Positions 26,491-35,512 of a DNA stretch of 64,000 nucleotides are shown here, piece after piece (position 1 is the first letter of the stretch; each line of letters opens with the position of its first letter). The stretch spans positions 310,001 through 374,000 of the forward strand of contig NZ_SAIQ01000002.1 of assembly GCF_004118155.1 (NCBI RefSeq), given 5' to 3'. Source of the DNA: Edaphocola flava. Its GTDB lineage: Bacteria; Bacteroidota; Bacteroidia; Chitinophagales; Chitinophagaceae. Both the position numbers and the translations under genes were made by a program. Under the pieces are notes generated by a model. It did no database searches and was not told where the DNA came from. It worked only from the letters and a program-made list of their open reading frames with translations.

Positions 26491-28779
26491 ATGAAATTTC
26501 AAATCTCCTCACTCCTGTTACTCTCTGGTATGATTGCCGGAGGTACTATGAGTCTGCATGCCCAGGATGGTAAAGCACCTGTTGCATTAAACAGTTCCAT
26601 CGTGGTAAACAATGGTAAAGTTCTGACGTCTTTCAGAGGGCAGAATGTTACTGTAAAGGGACTGGAAAAGCAATTGACACAATTGCTGAACCTGCCTTCT
26701 GGTTACTCCTTTACAGAAGAAAAGACCACGACTGACCAGCTTGGCTTTACCCATACTGCATATCAGCAGTACTTCAGAGGGGTGATTGTAGATGGCGGAT
26801 TATTGTTGGTACACAGCAAAGCTGGTATCCTTCAGTCAATCAACGGTTATGTGGCTACAGTATCTGATGTAGGTACCAACAGCTCTTTCGATGAGTTTAA
26901 AGCTGCTGATATTGCCCGTACCGCAATGGAAATTACAAGTCAGTTCCGTGCTTATCCAAGCCCGCTGACGATTGTGAGCATTGATCCTAAGCGTAATGAA
27001 CAATATGCGCTGGCATATAAAGTACGCGTAGATGGTCGTTCCAAAAACGGTAACATCGTTATGAGCAATGTATATATTGATGCTAATTCAGGTGATGTGC
27101 TGGAAACAGAAAACCTGATTGCACACCAGGATGTGAATGCAGTAGCACATACATACCTGAGTGGCCAGCAGAATATTGTGGTGGACAGTGTAGGACCACA
27201 TTATCGTTTGTTTGATAATGAGCGCCACATTACTACCCTGAATGCTGCCGGTTCTGAATATAATCAGAATGCCAATACTGGTGCTGACCTGTTCCCTCAG
27301 GCAAATGAGTACCGTGATACTTCCCTGACATGGTCTCCAAGACTTGCACTGATGACAGTGCGCCTGCAAAACGTAGCTAGCAGCAGCAACCTGTTTACCA
27401 ATATCGGATGGGGCACCGGCGCATTCCCTGCAGGTATGGTTATGTCAGATGTAGCGACCAATCCATCTATGGCGGCATGGCCTGATATTAAATTCAACTC
27501 CACCACTTTACCTTTAATTACCCGTAACCTGTTCATTTATCCGGAAGCGGGTAAGACATATACTGGTATGTTCGGTAAGTTAAACCTGAATAACGGTAAT
27601 TCTACAGATACTGTTTCCTTCAATATCAACATTACCGGTACCGGTTCATTCCCATGGAGTGATACCGCAAACAACAACGGTAGTTATATTACAGCAAATG
27701 TTGCCAATCCGGCACTGGATGCGCACTGGGGTATCGAACGCACATTTGACTATTACCAGTCAGTGTTCAACAGAACAAGCTATGATAACAATGGCGGACC
27801 AGTGGTTAATTATGTAAATGGTATCTGGCCGACTTCTTACACACAGAATAATGCAGCTGCAATGCCTTCTCCATATAACTCTATGGTGTATGGTATGGGT
27901 GATGGTGTATATACCAATCCATTTGTAGCTATCGACGTGACTGGTCACGAGTTTACCCATATGGTAGTAGAGCACAACGGTCATAATGGTCTGCGCTACA
28001 GAGGCGAGTCTGGCGCGTTGAACGAATCATTTGCCGATATCTTTGGTACCTGTGTAGAATTCTATGCAAAACCGGCAACGGCTAACTGGACTATCGGTGA
28101 GCAGGTATATATCAATGGTGATTATATGCGCTCTATGGCTAATCCTAAAATCAGAAATAATCCTGATACATACGGTGGTCAGTACTGGATGGATCCAACC
28201 AACCTGAATAATGATAATGGTGGTGTGCACTACAACAGTGGTCTGCAAAACAAATGGTTCTACCTGTTATGCCAGGGCGGATCTGGTACCAATGATAATG
28301 GTTACAGCTATAACGTAACGGCTATCGGTATGGAGAAAGCAGAAAAAATTGCCTACAGAAACCTGACCGAGTACATGACCAACAGAGCAGATTATGAAGA
28401 TGCTTATAATGGTAGCTTACAAGCGGTACTGGATCTGTATGGTAATGATACTACCTCTACAGAGTATAAAAATGTAAGAGAAGCATGGTATGCAGTAGGT
28501 TTAGGCGCAGGCGGTCCTGTAGGCATCCGCAGCGTAGATGTAACCAACTCCAATATCAATGTATTCCCTAATCCGGCAAGCAGCAACCTGAATATCAATT
28601 CTACCCTGAATAAAGCAGTAGAAATGCAGGTGATGAATGCACTGGGCCAGCAGGTACGTACACTGCAAGTGAAGAACGGCAGCAATGCATTCGACATCAG
28701 CAGCCTGCCTAAAGGTATGTATATGCTGAACTTTGTAGTAGATGGTAAATCATATACACATAAAGTATCAGTTCAATAA
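26491..28779 (+). CDS. Secreted M4 (thermolysin-like) metallopeptidase with T9SS sorting domain
   Basis: The 762-residue preproprotein has a signal peptide (residues 1-24, ending SLHAQ), an FTP/PepSY propeptide to about residue 210, and the catalytic domain. Zinc ligands are H486 and H490 in GHEFTHMVVEH, with general base E487, and E512 in GALNESFADIFG. The transition-state His is H580 in NDNGGVHYNSG. The last ~75 residues (INVFPNPASSNLNINS...GMYMLNFVVDGKSYTHKVSV) are a T9SS type A signal. It is a secreted neutral protease for protein degradation, self-inhibited until the propeptide is removed. Own promoter and terminator. Confidence 0.96.
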   Translation: MKFQISSLLLLSGMIAGGTMSLHAQDGKAPVALNSSIVVNNGKVLTSFRGQNVTVKGLEKQLTQLLNLPSGYSFTEEKTTTDQLGFTHTAYQQYFRGVIVDGGLLLVHSKAGILQSINGYVATVSDVGTNSSFDEFKAADIARTAMEITSQFRAYPSPLTIVSIDPKRNEQYALAYKVRVDGRSKNGNIVMSNVYIDANSGDVLETENLIAHQDVNAVAHTYLSGQQNIVVDSVGPHYRLFDNERHITTLNAAGSEYNQNANTGADLFPQANEYRDTSLTWSPRLALMTVRLQNVASSSNLFTNIGWGTGAFPAGMVMSDVATNPSMAAWPDIKFNSTTLPLITRNLFIYPEAGKTYTGMFGKLNLNNGNSTDTVSFNINITGTGSFPWSDTANNNGSYITANVANPALDAHWGIERTFDYYQSVFNRTSYDNNGGPVVNYVNGIWPTSYTQNNAAAMPSPYNSMVYGMGDGVYTNPFVAIDVTGHEFTHMVVEHNGHNGLRYRGESGALNESFADIFGTCVEFYAKPATANWTIGEQVYINGDYMRSMANPKIRNNPDTYGGQYWMDPTNLNNDNGGVHYNSGLQNKWFYLLCQGGSGTNDNGYSYNVTAIGMEKAEKIAYRNLTEYMTNRADYEDAYNGSLQAVLDLYGNDTTSTEYKNVREAWYAVGLGAGGPVGIRSVDVTNSNINVFPNPASSNLNINSTLNKAVEMQVMNALGQQVRTLQVKNGSNAFDISSLPKGMYMLNFVVDGKSYTHKVSVQ

Positions 28780-28794
28780 GCACAGTTAAGAGTA

Positions 28795-28839
28795 CACATA
28801 AAGAAGGCGGCCGCAATTTGCGGCCGCCTTCTTTATGTG
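28795..28839. terminator. Bidirectional terminator
   Basis: A very strong stem with GAAGGCGGCCGC/GCGGCCGCCTTC arms and a 5-base loop lies between the convergent M4 peptidase and L,D-transpeptidase genes. Confidence 0.88.
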
Positions 28840-28853
28840 TCAGTATTGGTATA

Positions 28854-30431
28854 CTATTTCAATCTGGCTAATATCACAGAATCCTTTTTATACGGGTCGT
28901 TCAGGTAAATTACCTTTTGCAGGGCACTGTCTGCATTAACGGTAGTATACGTAATATACACCGGTATTTTAGGCGTAGGGAACTGACGGGTACGGTTCCT
29001 GGAAATTAATACATTAATAGAGTCCACTCCCACATTGCTTTCCTCCAGGATCAATGCTGCCAGTGTTTTAGGGTCTTTTACCCTTACACAACCATGGCTC
29101 AGGTAACGGTTCTTATTGGCAAACACATATCTGCCCGGAGTGTCGTGGAGGTAAATGTCCCATTGGTTCGGCAGGTTGAATTTAACGTAACCCAGCGCAG
29201 CTCTTGGTCCCGCAGGTTGACGCACGGTAAATCTGCGGTAGTTAGAGGCATTAACGGCACTGTTCGGTACGCGTTTGCCACCCTGGTAGACCTCATAGTA
29301 ACTTGGTATGCGGCCACCATATTCTTTTCCTACAATAGATAATGGTAAAGTCCAAGGCGGGCAGATCACAATATTCTGCATCGGTTTCAGAATCGTCGGA
29401 GTACGGGTAATCTTTGCCCCTACAACAGAACGGTTATGAAAGAGATTATTACCGTCTTTAAAATAGTCAATCTCCGTTTGCGGAATGCTTACCCATATAT
29501 AACGGCCTTCCATGGTATTAGGCAGCCAGCGCAACCTTTCCATATTGATCTTGAGCAGCTCCACGTATTCATCGGGAGATCGGTGTAATGCTTTGATGGT
29601 CTCCTCATCTATCTTCCCAGTTTTAGAAAGATGGTTCAGGTACTGATATGTTTTAACCATATCGGTATCAGATGCAGAAGATGCCAGCTCCTTTTGCATA
29701 ATGCTAATGGCAACATCGGAAGCTGCGTTGCCTATAGCCGTTTTACTTTGCTGGTAAGTGGTATCGCTACGCAGTTTGTCCCATTTCTGCAGTTCCTTTT
29801 GCATCAGGGCATAACGCGGATTTGCCGGACGGTATTTCTGAAGACTAATGTCCTTAGGCGCTTTAGCCAGGTCATCGGCAGCAGTAAGCGTACTGTCATT
29901 GTCCGCATGCCATTCCTTGTCAATCTCTGCGGGGTTCAATACACCCAGGGTCAGGTCTCTGGCCGCACTCAGGTAAGAAGCGGTAAAGGCAAGTTCACCA
30001 CTGGCCAGCGCTTCATCAGAAGCATCTTTTTGTGCAACTGCTTTTTTAAGTTCAGAAAGGCCATAAGTTTCAGGGTCCAGGCCATCCCATTTCAGGTCTT
30101 CAATTGCCTTGATCAGTTCCGTTGCCTGCTTGCCGAATTTTCGGCCCTCCAGCCATAATGGTTTGGTGCTGTTTTGAGCATATACACGATGCATTTGTGC
30201 ATTCAGGTCACGCAGCGGATCAGCTTTTGCAGAATCACTTGACTGAGGATATTTTTCCTGCAGGATTTTATTGATGGTTTCTGGCGTTACTTCAGAAGAG
30301 AATGCTTCAGATATATTGTCGAATATACCCCCTCCTTCCCGGCTCTGACCGGAATTACAGGATACAGCCACAGCACCTGTGACTATAACCGTAGCGGCTA
30401 ATACTTGTTTCGATAGGACTCGGATTTTCAT
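28854..30431 (-). CDS. L,D-transpeptidase (YkuD/YcbB-like) lipoprotein
   Basis: The 525-residue protein has a lipoprotein signal with the lipobox AVSC (C25). A scaffold domain of the YcbB type fills residues ~40-320, including WLEGRKFGKQATELIKAIED and LKWDGLDPETYGL. The YkuD catalytic domain has the active-site motif SHGCVRVKDP with nucleophile C448. It would form 3-3 peptidoglycan cross-links or attach proteins to peptidoglycan, in the periplasm. It is monocistronic and divergent from pgk. Confidence 0.92.
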   Translation of the reverse strand: MKIRVLSKQVLAATVIVTGAVAVSCNSGQSREGGGIFDNISEAFSSEVTPETINKILQEKYPQSSDSAKADPLRDLNAQMHRVYAQNSTKPLWLEGRKFGKQATELIKAIEDLKWDGLDPETYGLSELKKAVAQKDASDEALASGELAFTASYLSAARDLTLGVLNPAEIDKEWHADNDSTLTAADDLAKAPKDISLQKYRPANPRYALMQKELQKWDKLRSDTTYQQSKTAIGNAASDVAISIMQKELASSASDTDMVKTYQYLNHLSKTGKIDEETIKALHRSPDEYVELLKINMERLRWLPNTMEGRYIWVSIPQTEIDYFKDGNNLFHNRSVVGAKITRTPTILKPMQNIVICPPWTLPLSIVGKEYGGRIPSYYEVYQGGKRVPNSAVNASNYRRFTVRQPAGPRAALGYVKFNLPNQWDIYLHDTPGRYVFANKNRYLSHGCVRVKDPKTLAALILEESNVGVDSINVLISRNRTRQFPTPKIPVYITYTTVNADSALQKVIYLNDPYKKDSVILARLK

Positions 30432-30592
30432 TTAGGTAAAATGGATTTAGACACAAAGGTTAAATATTTCTTGGAGTCAAACAAATATAAGTAGTTTTCA
30501 CTCAAGTGTGAAAACATGATCGTAAATGATGTGTTAAGCAACTGAAAAATAACGGATTGTAAAGGATTCCCCTTAAGAGTATATTAAATATG

Positions 30593-30600
30593 TATATTTG
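30593..30600 (+). promoter_or_regulatory. -7 element of the pgk promoter
   Basis: TATATTTG matches TAnnTTTG, 25 bases before the pgk ATG. No TTG lies at the usual distance. Confidence 0.5.
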
Positions 30601-30624
30601 CACACAAATTTTTTATTCCAAGCT

Positions 30625-31833
30625 ATGAGTAAGTTTTCAACTTTTGACTTTTCGGGCAAAAAAGCCCTGATCCGGGTAGACTTTAACGTGCCAATTAAGG
30701 AAGGTAAAATCACCGATGATACCAGAATTAAGGCTGCACTGCCAACAATTAAGAAAGTACTGAATGATGGAGGAAGTGTTATCCTGATGAGTCACTGGGG
30801 ACGTCCTATAAAAGATATGGCCAAGAAACCCGAACTGACCAAAGCTGATTTCTCTCTTAGCCGCATCGTAGCGCACCTGTCTGAATTATTAGGTACAGAG
30901 GTACAGTTTGCCGAAGATTGCCTGGGCCAGGACGCAACTGCCAAAGCTAATGCCTTACAGGCAGGGCAGGTTTTACTACTGGAAAATGTGCGTTATTATA
31001 AAGAAGAAGAACAGGGTGATGCAGGATTTGCAGAGCAATTATCTAAATACGGTGAGGTATATGTAAATGATGCATTTGGTACCGCGCACCGTGCACATGC
31101 TTCCACAGCTGTGATTGCACAATACTTTCAGCCGGAGCAGAAAATGTTCGGCCTGCTGATGGAAGCAGAAGTAACGGCAGCACAAAAAGTACTGTCTCAG
31201 TCAGAAAAACCATTTACAGCCATTATCGGCGGAGCAAAGGTTTCTGATAAGATCCTGATCATCGAAAACCTGCTGGAAAAGGCTACTGACATCATTATTG
31301 GTGGTGGTATGGCGTATACATTCTACAAAGCAATGGGTGGTAACATCGGTAATTCTTTATGCGAAGAAGATCGTTTGGAAATGGCTAACGCTTTACTGGA
31401 AACCGCTAAGGCTAAGGGTGTAAACATTCACCTGCCTGTAGACAGCATCATTGCAGATAAATTTGCACCGGATGCTGCTACAAAAGAAGCCGATAATGTG
31501 AGCATCGAATCTGGCTGGATGGGCCTGGATATCGGACCTAAAGCAGTAGCAGATTTCAAAAATATCGTATCCAACTCCAAAACCATTTTATGGAACGGAC
31601 CAATGGGTGTGTTTGAAATGGAAGCCTTCCAGAAAGGAACCAAAGCGATTGCAGAAGCAGTGGTAGAAGCTACAGAAAAAGGAGCATTCAGCTTAGTTGG
31701 CGGTGGCGACAGCGTTGCTGCAGTAAACAAATTCGGCTTTGCGGATAAAGTAAGCTATGTATCTACTGGTGGTGGTGCATTACTGGAATTCTTCGAAGGA
31801 AAAGTATTACCAGGTATTGCAGCGATTCAGTAA
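30625..31833 (+). CDS. pgk: Phosphoglycerate kinase
   Basis: The 402-residue enzyme converts 1,3-bisphosphoglycerate and ADP to 3-phosphoglycerate and ATP. The start ATG 30625 gives [24 protein letters not shown]; the upstream extension would overlap the -7 promoter element. Family motifs include [58 protein letters not shown] and the final GGGDSVAA...[13 protein letters not shown]. Length is normal. The 416-bp repeat element begins 26 bases after its stop. Confidence 0.97.
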   Translation: MSKFSTFDFSGKKALIRVDFNVPIKEGKITDDTRIKAALPTIKKVLNDGGSVILMSHWGRPIKDMAKKPELTKADFSLSRIVAHLSELLGTEVQFAEDCLGQDATAKANALQAGQVLLLENVRYYKEEEQGDAGFAEQLSKYGEVYVNDAFGTAHRAHASTAVIAQYFQPEQKMFGLLMEAEVTAAQKVLSQSEKPFTAIIGGAKVSDKILIIENLLEKATDIIIGGGMAYTFYKAMGGNIGNSLCEEDRLEMANALLETAKAKGVNIHLPVDSIIADKFAPDAATKEADNVSIESGWMGLDIGPKAVADFKNIVSNSKTILWNGPMGVFEMEAFQKGTKAIAEAVVEATEKGAFSLVGGGDSVAAVNKFGFADKVSYVSTGGGALLEFFEGKVLPGIAAIQ

Positions 31834-31859
31834 TTACAGTTAAACATTATACTATATCT

Positions 31860-32275
31860 GACTATCCGCATGTAGTAACCTTTTTTCTTCGTCCTTTTGT
31901 CCGGCAACAAAAGGACCAAAAATGCCTTTGTTTTCATCAAGGCGATTGCGGTGCACCGCCATTTTGTACCGTTGCGTGCATTGATCGTCTGAGCTTAACG
32001 TGTGATTCGTTCGCTGCTCAACGATCGCAGCTCCACTCCAAAATGGCTATCGCTGTGATGAAAACAATAAGCGATCCGTACCGTACAGATCGCTCCAAAT
32101 GGCCTTATAAATCCGGCGTTAAGAAAATCATTGGCTCGGTCGATAAAGTCGGAAACCACTGTCTGAGCGCAGCGAGTCTGGTTTGCGACCGGCCGACACA
32201 TTGATTTTTAGCCAGGGATTTATACAGCCTTGATTTTTTTGCGGTACCCTTTTGCATCAAGGCAAAAGGTAGCAA
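31860..32275 (+). repeat. 416-bp dispersed structured repeat, copy 1
   Basis: This stretch matches the reverse complement of 62877-63292 over its whole 416 bases; similarity stops sharply on both sides, and both copies have the same length. It fills most of the gene-free gap 31834-32398 between the convergent pgk and CarboxypepD_reg-like genes. Internal inverted repeats include: GTCCTTTTGT/ACAAAAGGAC (31891-31916); a long imperfect stem with arms GTTTTCATCA...GCCATTTTG (31930-31966) and CAAAATGGC...TGATGAAAAC (32039-32065); a palindrome GCGATC...GATCGC (32071-32093); and CCTTTTGC/GCAAAAGG (32248-32269). A 68-codon reverse frame inside is cut short in copy 2 and is probably not a gene. Confidence 0.9.
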
Positions 32276-32347
32276 TAGATATAAATTGACTACTTAAATC
32301 ATAATTTTAGACTTTGTTTCCTTTAAGCGGATACTCAGTATACTATA

Positions 32348-32384
32348 AATAGAAAGGACGAGGCAATGCCTCGTCCTTTCTATT
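32348..32384 (-). terminator. Terminator of the CarboxypepD_reg-like gene
   Basis: AGAAAGGACGAGGC pairs with GCCTCGTCCTTTCT across a 3-base loop, 15 bases after the stop codon. Confidence 0.8.
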
Positions 32385-32398
32385 TATTAATAATGTCT

Positions 32399-33043
32399 TT
32401 ATTTATCACTCCGGTAATCACCCCTTTGAATTGCTTTATAGAATTCTGCCCATTTGAAAGGATTGAATAAACCGATAGGAGCCTGTTGTCCGTAATAAGT
32501 AGCTTTATTAGCCTGTTGCCCTTGCATAAAAGCCGCATTTTCACCAGCACTGTTTGGCATATTACGCATCATCATTTTCACCACTTCCTTGCTGGTATTC
32601 TCTTTGATCGCATCATACATATCACCATCGTATTGTTTATACCTCATGGCATAATCAAACTCTGCCGCATTCAGGTAAGGACGTACTATAGCCTCTTTCA
32701 GGTAAAAGGTATCCTGGAAGAAGTACTGTATGGTAGAGAAATAGTTCTGATCCAGATTAGCCGGAATAACAACTTCTTTGGAGCGGAAACCTATACGGTT
32801 GAATAATAAGGTATCACCCTTATAACACAGCAGGGAGAAGACCCCGTTCTCGTTAGTCAATGTTCCGGTACTTTTGTTTTTTACAAATACACCCATATAT
32901 GGGATCACATCAGAAGTGTCTGACATCTTAGCCACACCGGTTACCTGCACCAGTTTGTCCTTATTGTCCTGCGCAAAAGAATATACACCCATGCATAAGC
33001 AAAGGAAAAGTATGGAGAAAAGTGTAAACGTGTTGCGGTTCAT
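32399..33043 (-). CDS. Secreted protein with CarboxypepD_reg-like domain
   Basis: The start at ATG 33043 (MNRNTFTLFSILFLCLCMG) gives a 214-residue protein with a signal peptide ending near YSFAQ. Residues ~28-110 form a CarboxypepD_reg-like beta-sandwich (VTGVAKMSDTSDVIPYMGVFVKNKSTGTLTNENGVFSL...LLFNRIGFRSKEV). The rest is helical, with repeated Met and Asn, and has no known motif. Such domains also sit at the N-terminus of SusC-type receptors, but here no barrel follows. It is likely periplasmic; function unknown. Its promoter-side gap (33044-33298, 255 bases) contains no gene. Confidence 0.8.
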   Translation of the reverse strand: MNRNTFTLFSILFLCLCMGVYSFAQDNKDKLVQVTGVAKMSDTSDVIPYMGVFVKNKSTGTLTNENGVFSLLCYKGDTLLFNRIGFRSKEVVIPANLDQNYFSTIQYFFQDTFYLKEAIVRPYLNAAEFDYAMRYKQYDGDMYDAIKENTSKEVVKMMMRNMPNSAGENAAFMQGQQANKATYYGQQAPIGLFNPFKWAEFYKAIQRGDYRSDK

Positions 33044-33260
33044 ATAAAGCAAAAATACTGTTTTATCTCGTTTATTCATCATTAATTGTAGGCCTTTTAA
33101 CCATTATTAAACTGTATTTGCCTCATATTTATTGTATATATAGACATAAGAAATTTCATTGCACTAAATCATGCATGCTGTTGCTGCGTAAATAGATTTG
33201 TTTTATGACATTATTTAGCATTAGTATGTTAAATCTGCATCCATTCTCACTCAGACAATG

Positions 33261-33268
33261 TAACTTTG
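33261..33268 (+). promoter_or_regulatory. -7 element of the mrp promoter
   Basis: TAACTTTG matches TAnnTTTG, 30 bases before the ATG at 33299. No clear -33 TTG is seen. Confidence 0.45.
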
Positions 33269-33298
33269 CAGGCGAACTTATAAATAATAAATATATAT

Positions 33299-34399
33299 AT
33301 GATTACGGAAGCAGACGTGCTTAAGGCCCTATCCAATGTAGATGATCCCGATTTCGGAAAAGATATTGTTACCCTGAACATGGTAAAGGATGTAAAAGTA
33401 GAGGGTAAGCAAGTTTCGTTTACCGTTGAGCTGACTACACCTGCCTGTCCGATGAAAGATATGATCCATAAAGCATGTGTCAATGCGGTTAAGATCTTTA
33501 TTGATAAAGAAGCAGAGGTTAATGTTACGATGACGGCCCGTGTACTGGGTGCTCGTAGTGCTGATGGCAGCGATGTATTACCTCATGTAAAAAATATTAT
33601 TGCAGTAGGTTCTGGTAAAGGTGGTGTAGGTAAATCTACCGTAGCGACCAACCTGGCTATTGCACTGGCTAAAGAAGGCGCTAAAGTGGGCCTGATGGAT
33701 GCTGATATATATGGCCCTTCTGCACCATTAATGTTTGGTGTACAGGGTGAGCGTCCTATGATGCGCGATGTGGATGGTAAAGGATATATTGAGCCTATCG
33801 AACGTTTCGGCGTGAAAATGATGTCTATCGGTTTGCTGGTTGATGAAAAGCAGGCAGTGATCTGGCGTGGACCCATGGCCACCTCAGCACTGAAACAATT
33901 CGTGACTGATGTATACTGGGGCGAGCTGGATTACCTGATCATTGATCTGCCACCGGGCACCGGAGATATACACCTGACCCTGGTACAGACTATTCCGATT
34001 ACCGGTGCGGTAATCGTAACCACTCCTCAGAACATTGCCATGGCAGATGCTAAAAAAGCTATGATGATGTTTAAAAATGCCAATATCAGCGTACCTATCC
34101 TGGGTGTTGTAGAAAATATGGCTTATTTCACCCCCGCAGAATTACCTGAAAATAAATATTACATCTTCGGTAAAGATGGCGGAAAGAGCCTGGCAGAGCA
34201 GTTTGAAGTACCATTCCTGGGCGAAGTGCCATTGGTGCAAAGCATCCGTGAAGGAGCGGACAGAGGGTTCCCTGCAGTACTGAATGATGAACCGATATCG
34301 TTAAATGCCTTTACAGAGATTGCAAAGAAAGTAGCACGCAATGTAGCCATGCGTAATGCCAACCTTGATCCTACCAAAGTAATGACCATTGGGGTATAG
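33299..34399 (+). CDS. Mrp/ApbC-type iron-sulfur cluster carrier ATPase
   Basis: The 366-residue product has an N-terminal MIP18/DUF59 domain (residues ~1-90, with TPACPMKDMIHKACVNAV) and a ParA/NBP35-like ATPase domain. The deviant Walker A GSGKGGVGKST is at residues 104-114 and the switch region LIIDLPPGTGDIHLTL follows. It is expected to assist Fe-S cluster assembly. The CxxC usual after ENM in NBP35/ApbC proteins is absent (ENMAYFTPAELPENKYYIF), as in the Bacteroidota form; only the DUF59 cysteines remain as cluster ligands. It is monocistronic with a bidirectional terminator. Confidence 0.93.
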   Translation: MITEADVLKALSNVDDPDFGKDIVTLNMVKDVKVEGKQVSFTVELTTPACPMKDMIHKACVNAVKIFIDKEAEVNVTMTARVLGARSADGSDVLPHVKNIIAVGSGKGGVGKSTVATNLAIALAKEGAKVGLMDADIYGPSAPLMFGVQGERPMMRDVDGKGYIEPIERFGVKMMSIGLLVDEKQAVIWRGPMATSALKQFVTDVYWGELDYLIIDLPPGTGDIHLTLVQTIPITGAVIVTTPQNIAMADAKKAMMMFKNANISVPILGVVENMAYFTPAELPENKYYIFGKDGGKSLAEQFEVPFLGEVPLVQSIREGADRGFPAVLNDEPISLNAFTEIAKKVARNVAMRNANLDPTKVMTIGV

Positions 34400-34413
34400 T
34401 CCCGGTTGTATGC

Positions 34414-34459
34414 ATAAAAAGCGATGGGGCACTGTATACAGTGCCCCATCGCTTTTTAT
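34414..34459. terminator. Bidirectional terminator
   Basis: AAAAAGCGATGGGGCACTG pairs perfectly with its complement across a 3-4 base loop and overlaps the stop codon of the SpoIIM-like gene. It serves both convergent genes. Confidence 0.88.
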
Positions 34460-35424
34460 ATCTTTTTAAAGCTTATCTGGTCAACATTTAGTCTCCTGGC
34501 CACTTTCATGGGGTAGAGGATGAAATAAAAAATGATAAAAGCCAGCGAAGCAGCCAGTATGATTAAATTCAATACCACAGGCATTTCTGTATGCCGGGTA
34601 ATATAGCTTTCAAAAAATCCAGCCATAATAACGATCGGGATCAGCGAGACAACAATCTTAATCCCGTCTTTGGCTCCCCGCACAAATGACTCCTTCCGGG
34701 TATAGGTACCGGGAAACAGGATGGCATTGCCCATAATGATACCGGCCGTTGCTTCTATGATCATACCGGAGATTTCCAGTGTCCCGTGCGTAAATACAAC
34801 CAGTATAGATTTGAAGCCCAGGTTATGGGCAAAAAACATCTGTTCAAAAACACCCAGCATAAGACTATTTTTAAACAGCAGGTATATAGTGCCTACAGAA
34901 CAGGTTATGCCCGCCAGGAAGAACATGAACATAACTCGGATATTATTCCAGGTAATCTGCAGGAACATACTGAACTCGCCCTGGTCTTTATACACCTTGA
35001 ACGGATCACCGGAGGAGATATTGGCCATGGTCATATCCACATAATCATCTCCCAATACAGCACGTACAAAAGTCTGATCTCTCCAGCCTGAGAATATGCC
35101 CATAAGCATAAACACCAGGAAGAACAGGAATGTATACAGCAGCGTTTTGCGGTTGCGGTACATAATCAACGGCAGCTCTTCTGTAAAAAACAGTTTGAAT
35201 TTATTGCCCTTTTCCTTCTTGTTCCTATAAATAGACAAGTAGATTTTTGCGGCAATACTGTTGATATACGTAATGGTATTGCTGTGGGGGTAATGGGTTT
35301 TGGCATAGCCCAGATCATCGACCAGGTATGCAAAGCGTTTGGCCAGCTCATCCGGATCATTGGTGTCATCCAGATAGCTGTCCCAGCGTTCTTTATTGAT
35401 TTTGATAAAATGCCCTTCTCTCAT
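34456..35424 (-). CDS. SpoIIM-like integral membrane protein
   Basis: I place the start at ATG 35424 (MREGHFIKINKERWDSYLDD), giving 322 residues; a longer frame would overlap the adenine deaminase start. After a cytoplasmic helical segment of ~90 residues there are about five to six membrane segments, including LLYTFLFFLVFMLMGIFSG, VMFMFFLAGITCSVGTIYLLF and a TLEISGMIIEATAGIIMGNAI motif. This matches the SpoIIM/stage II sporulation M-like family, widespread in non-sporulating bacteria, often beside RDD, MoxR and DUF58 genes. No such partners are in this window. Function unknown. Confidence 0.88.
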   Translation of the reverse strand: MREGHFIKINKERWDSYLDDTNDPDELAKRFAYLVDDLGYAKTHYPHSNTITYINSIAAKIYLSIYRNKKEKGNKFKLFFTEELPLIMYRNRKTLLYTFLFFLVFMLMGIFSGWRDQTFVRAVLGDDYVDMTMANISSGDPFKVYKDQGEFSMFLQITWNNIRVMFMFFLAGITCSVGTIYLLFKNSLMLGVFEQMFFAHNLGFKSILVVFTHGTLEISGMIIEATAGIIMGNAILFPGTYTRKESFVRGAKDGIKIVVSLIPIVIMAGFFESYITRHTEMPVVLNLIILAASLAFIIFYFILYPMKVARRLNVDQISFKKI

Positions 35425-35512
35425 AACAGGAAAAAAAACTGCCCGCAGGCAAGATGCCGTCCAAAAATAAGTTATTTTTATACGTAACACCAAAATACGA
35501 AAGATTTCAGAT

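Noticed and set aside
31995-32201. 68-codon reverse-strand frame inside repeat copy 1 as a conserved small protein
   Set aside because: In copy 2 the frame hits TGA after 35 codons, and the matching part is conserved simply because the DNA is nearly identical; there is no sign of codon-level constraint.
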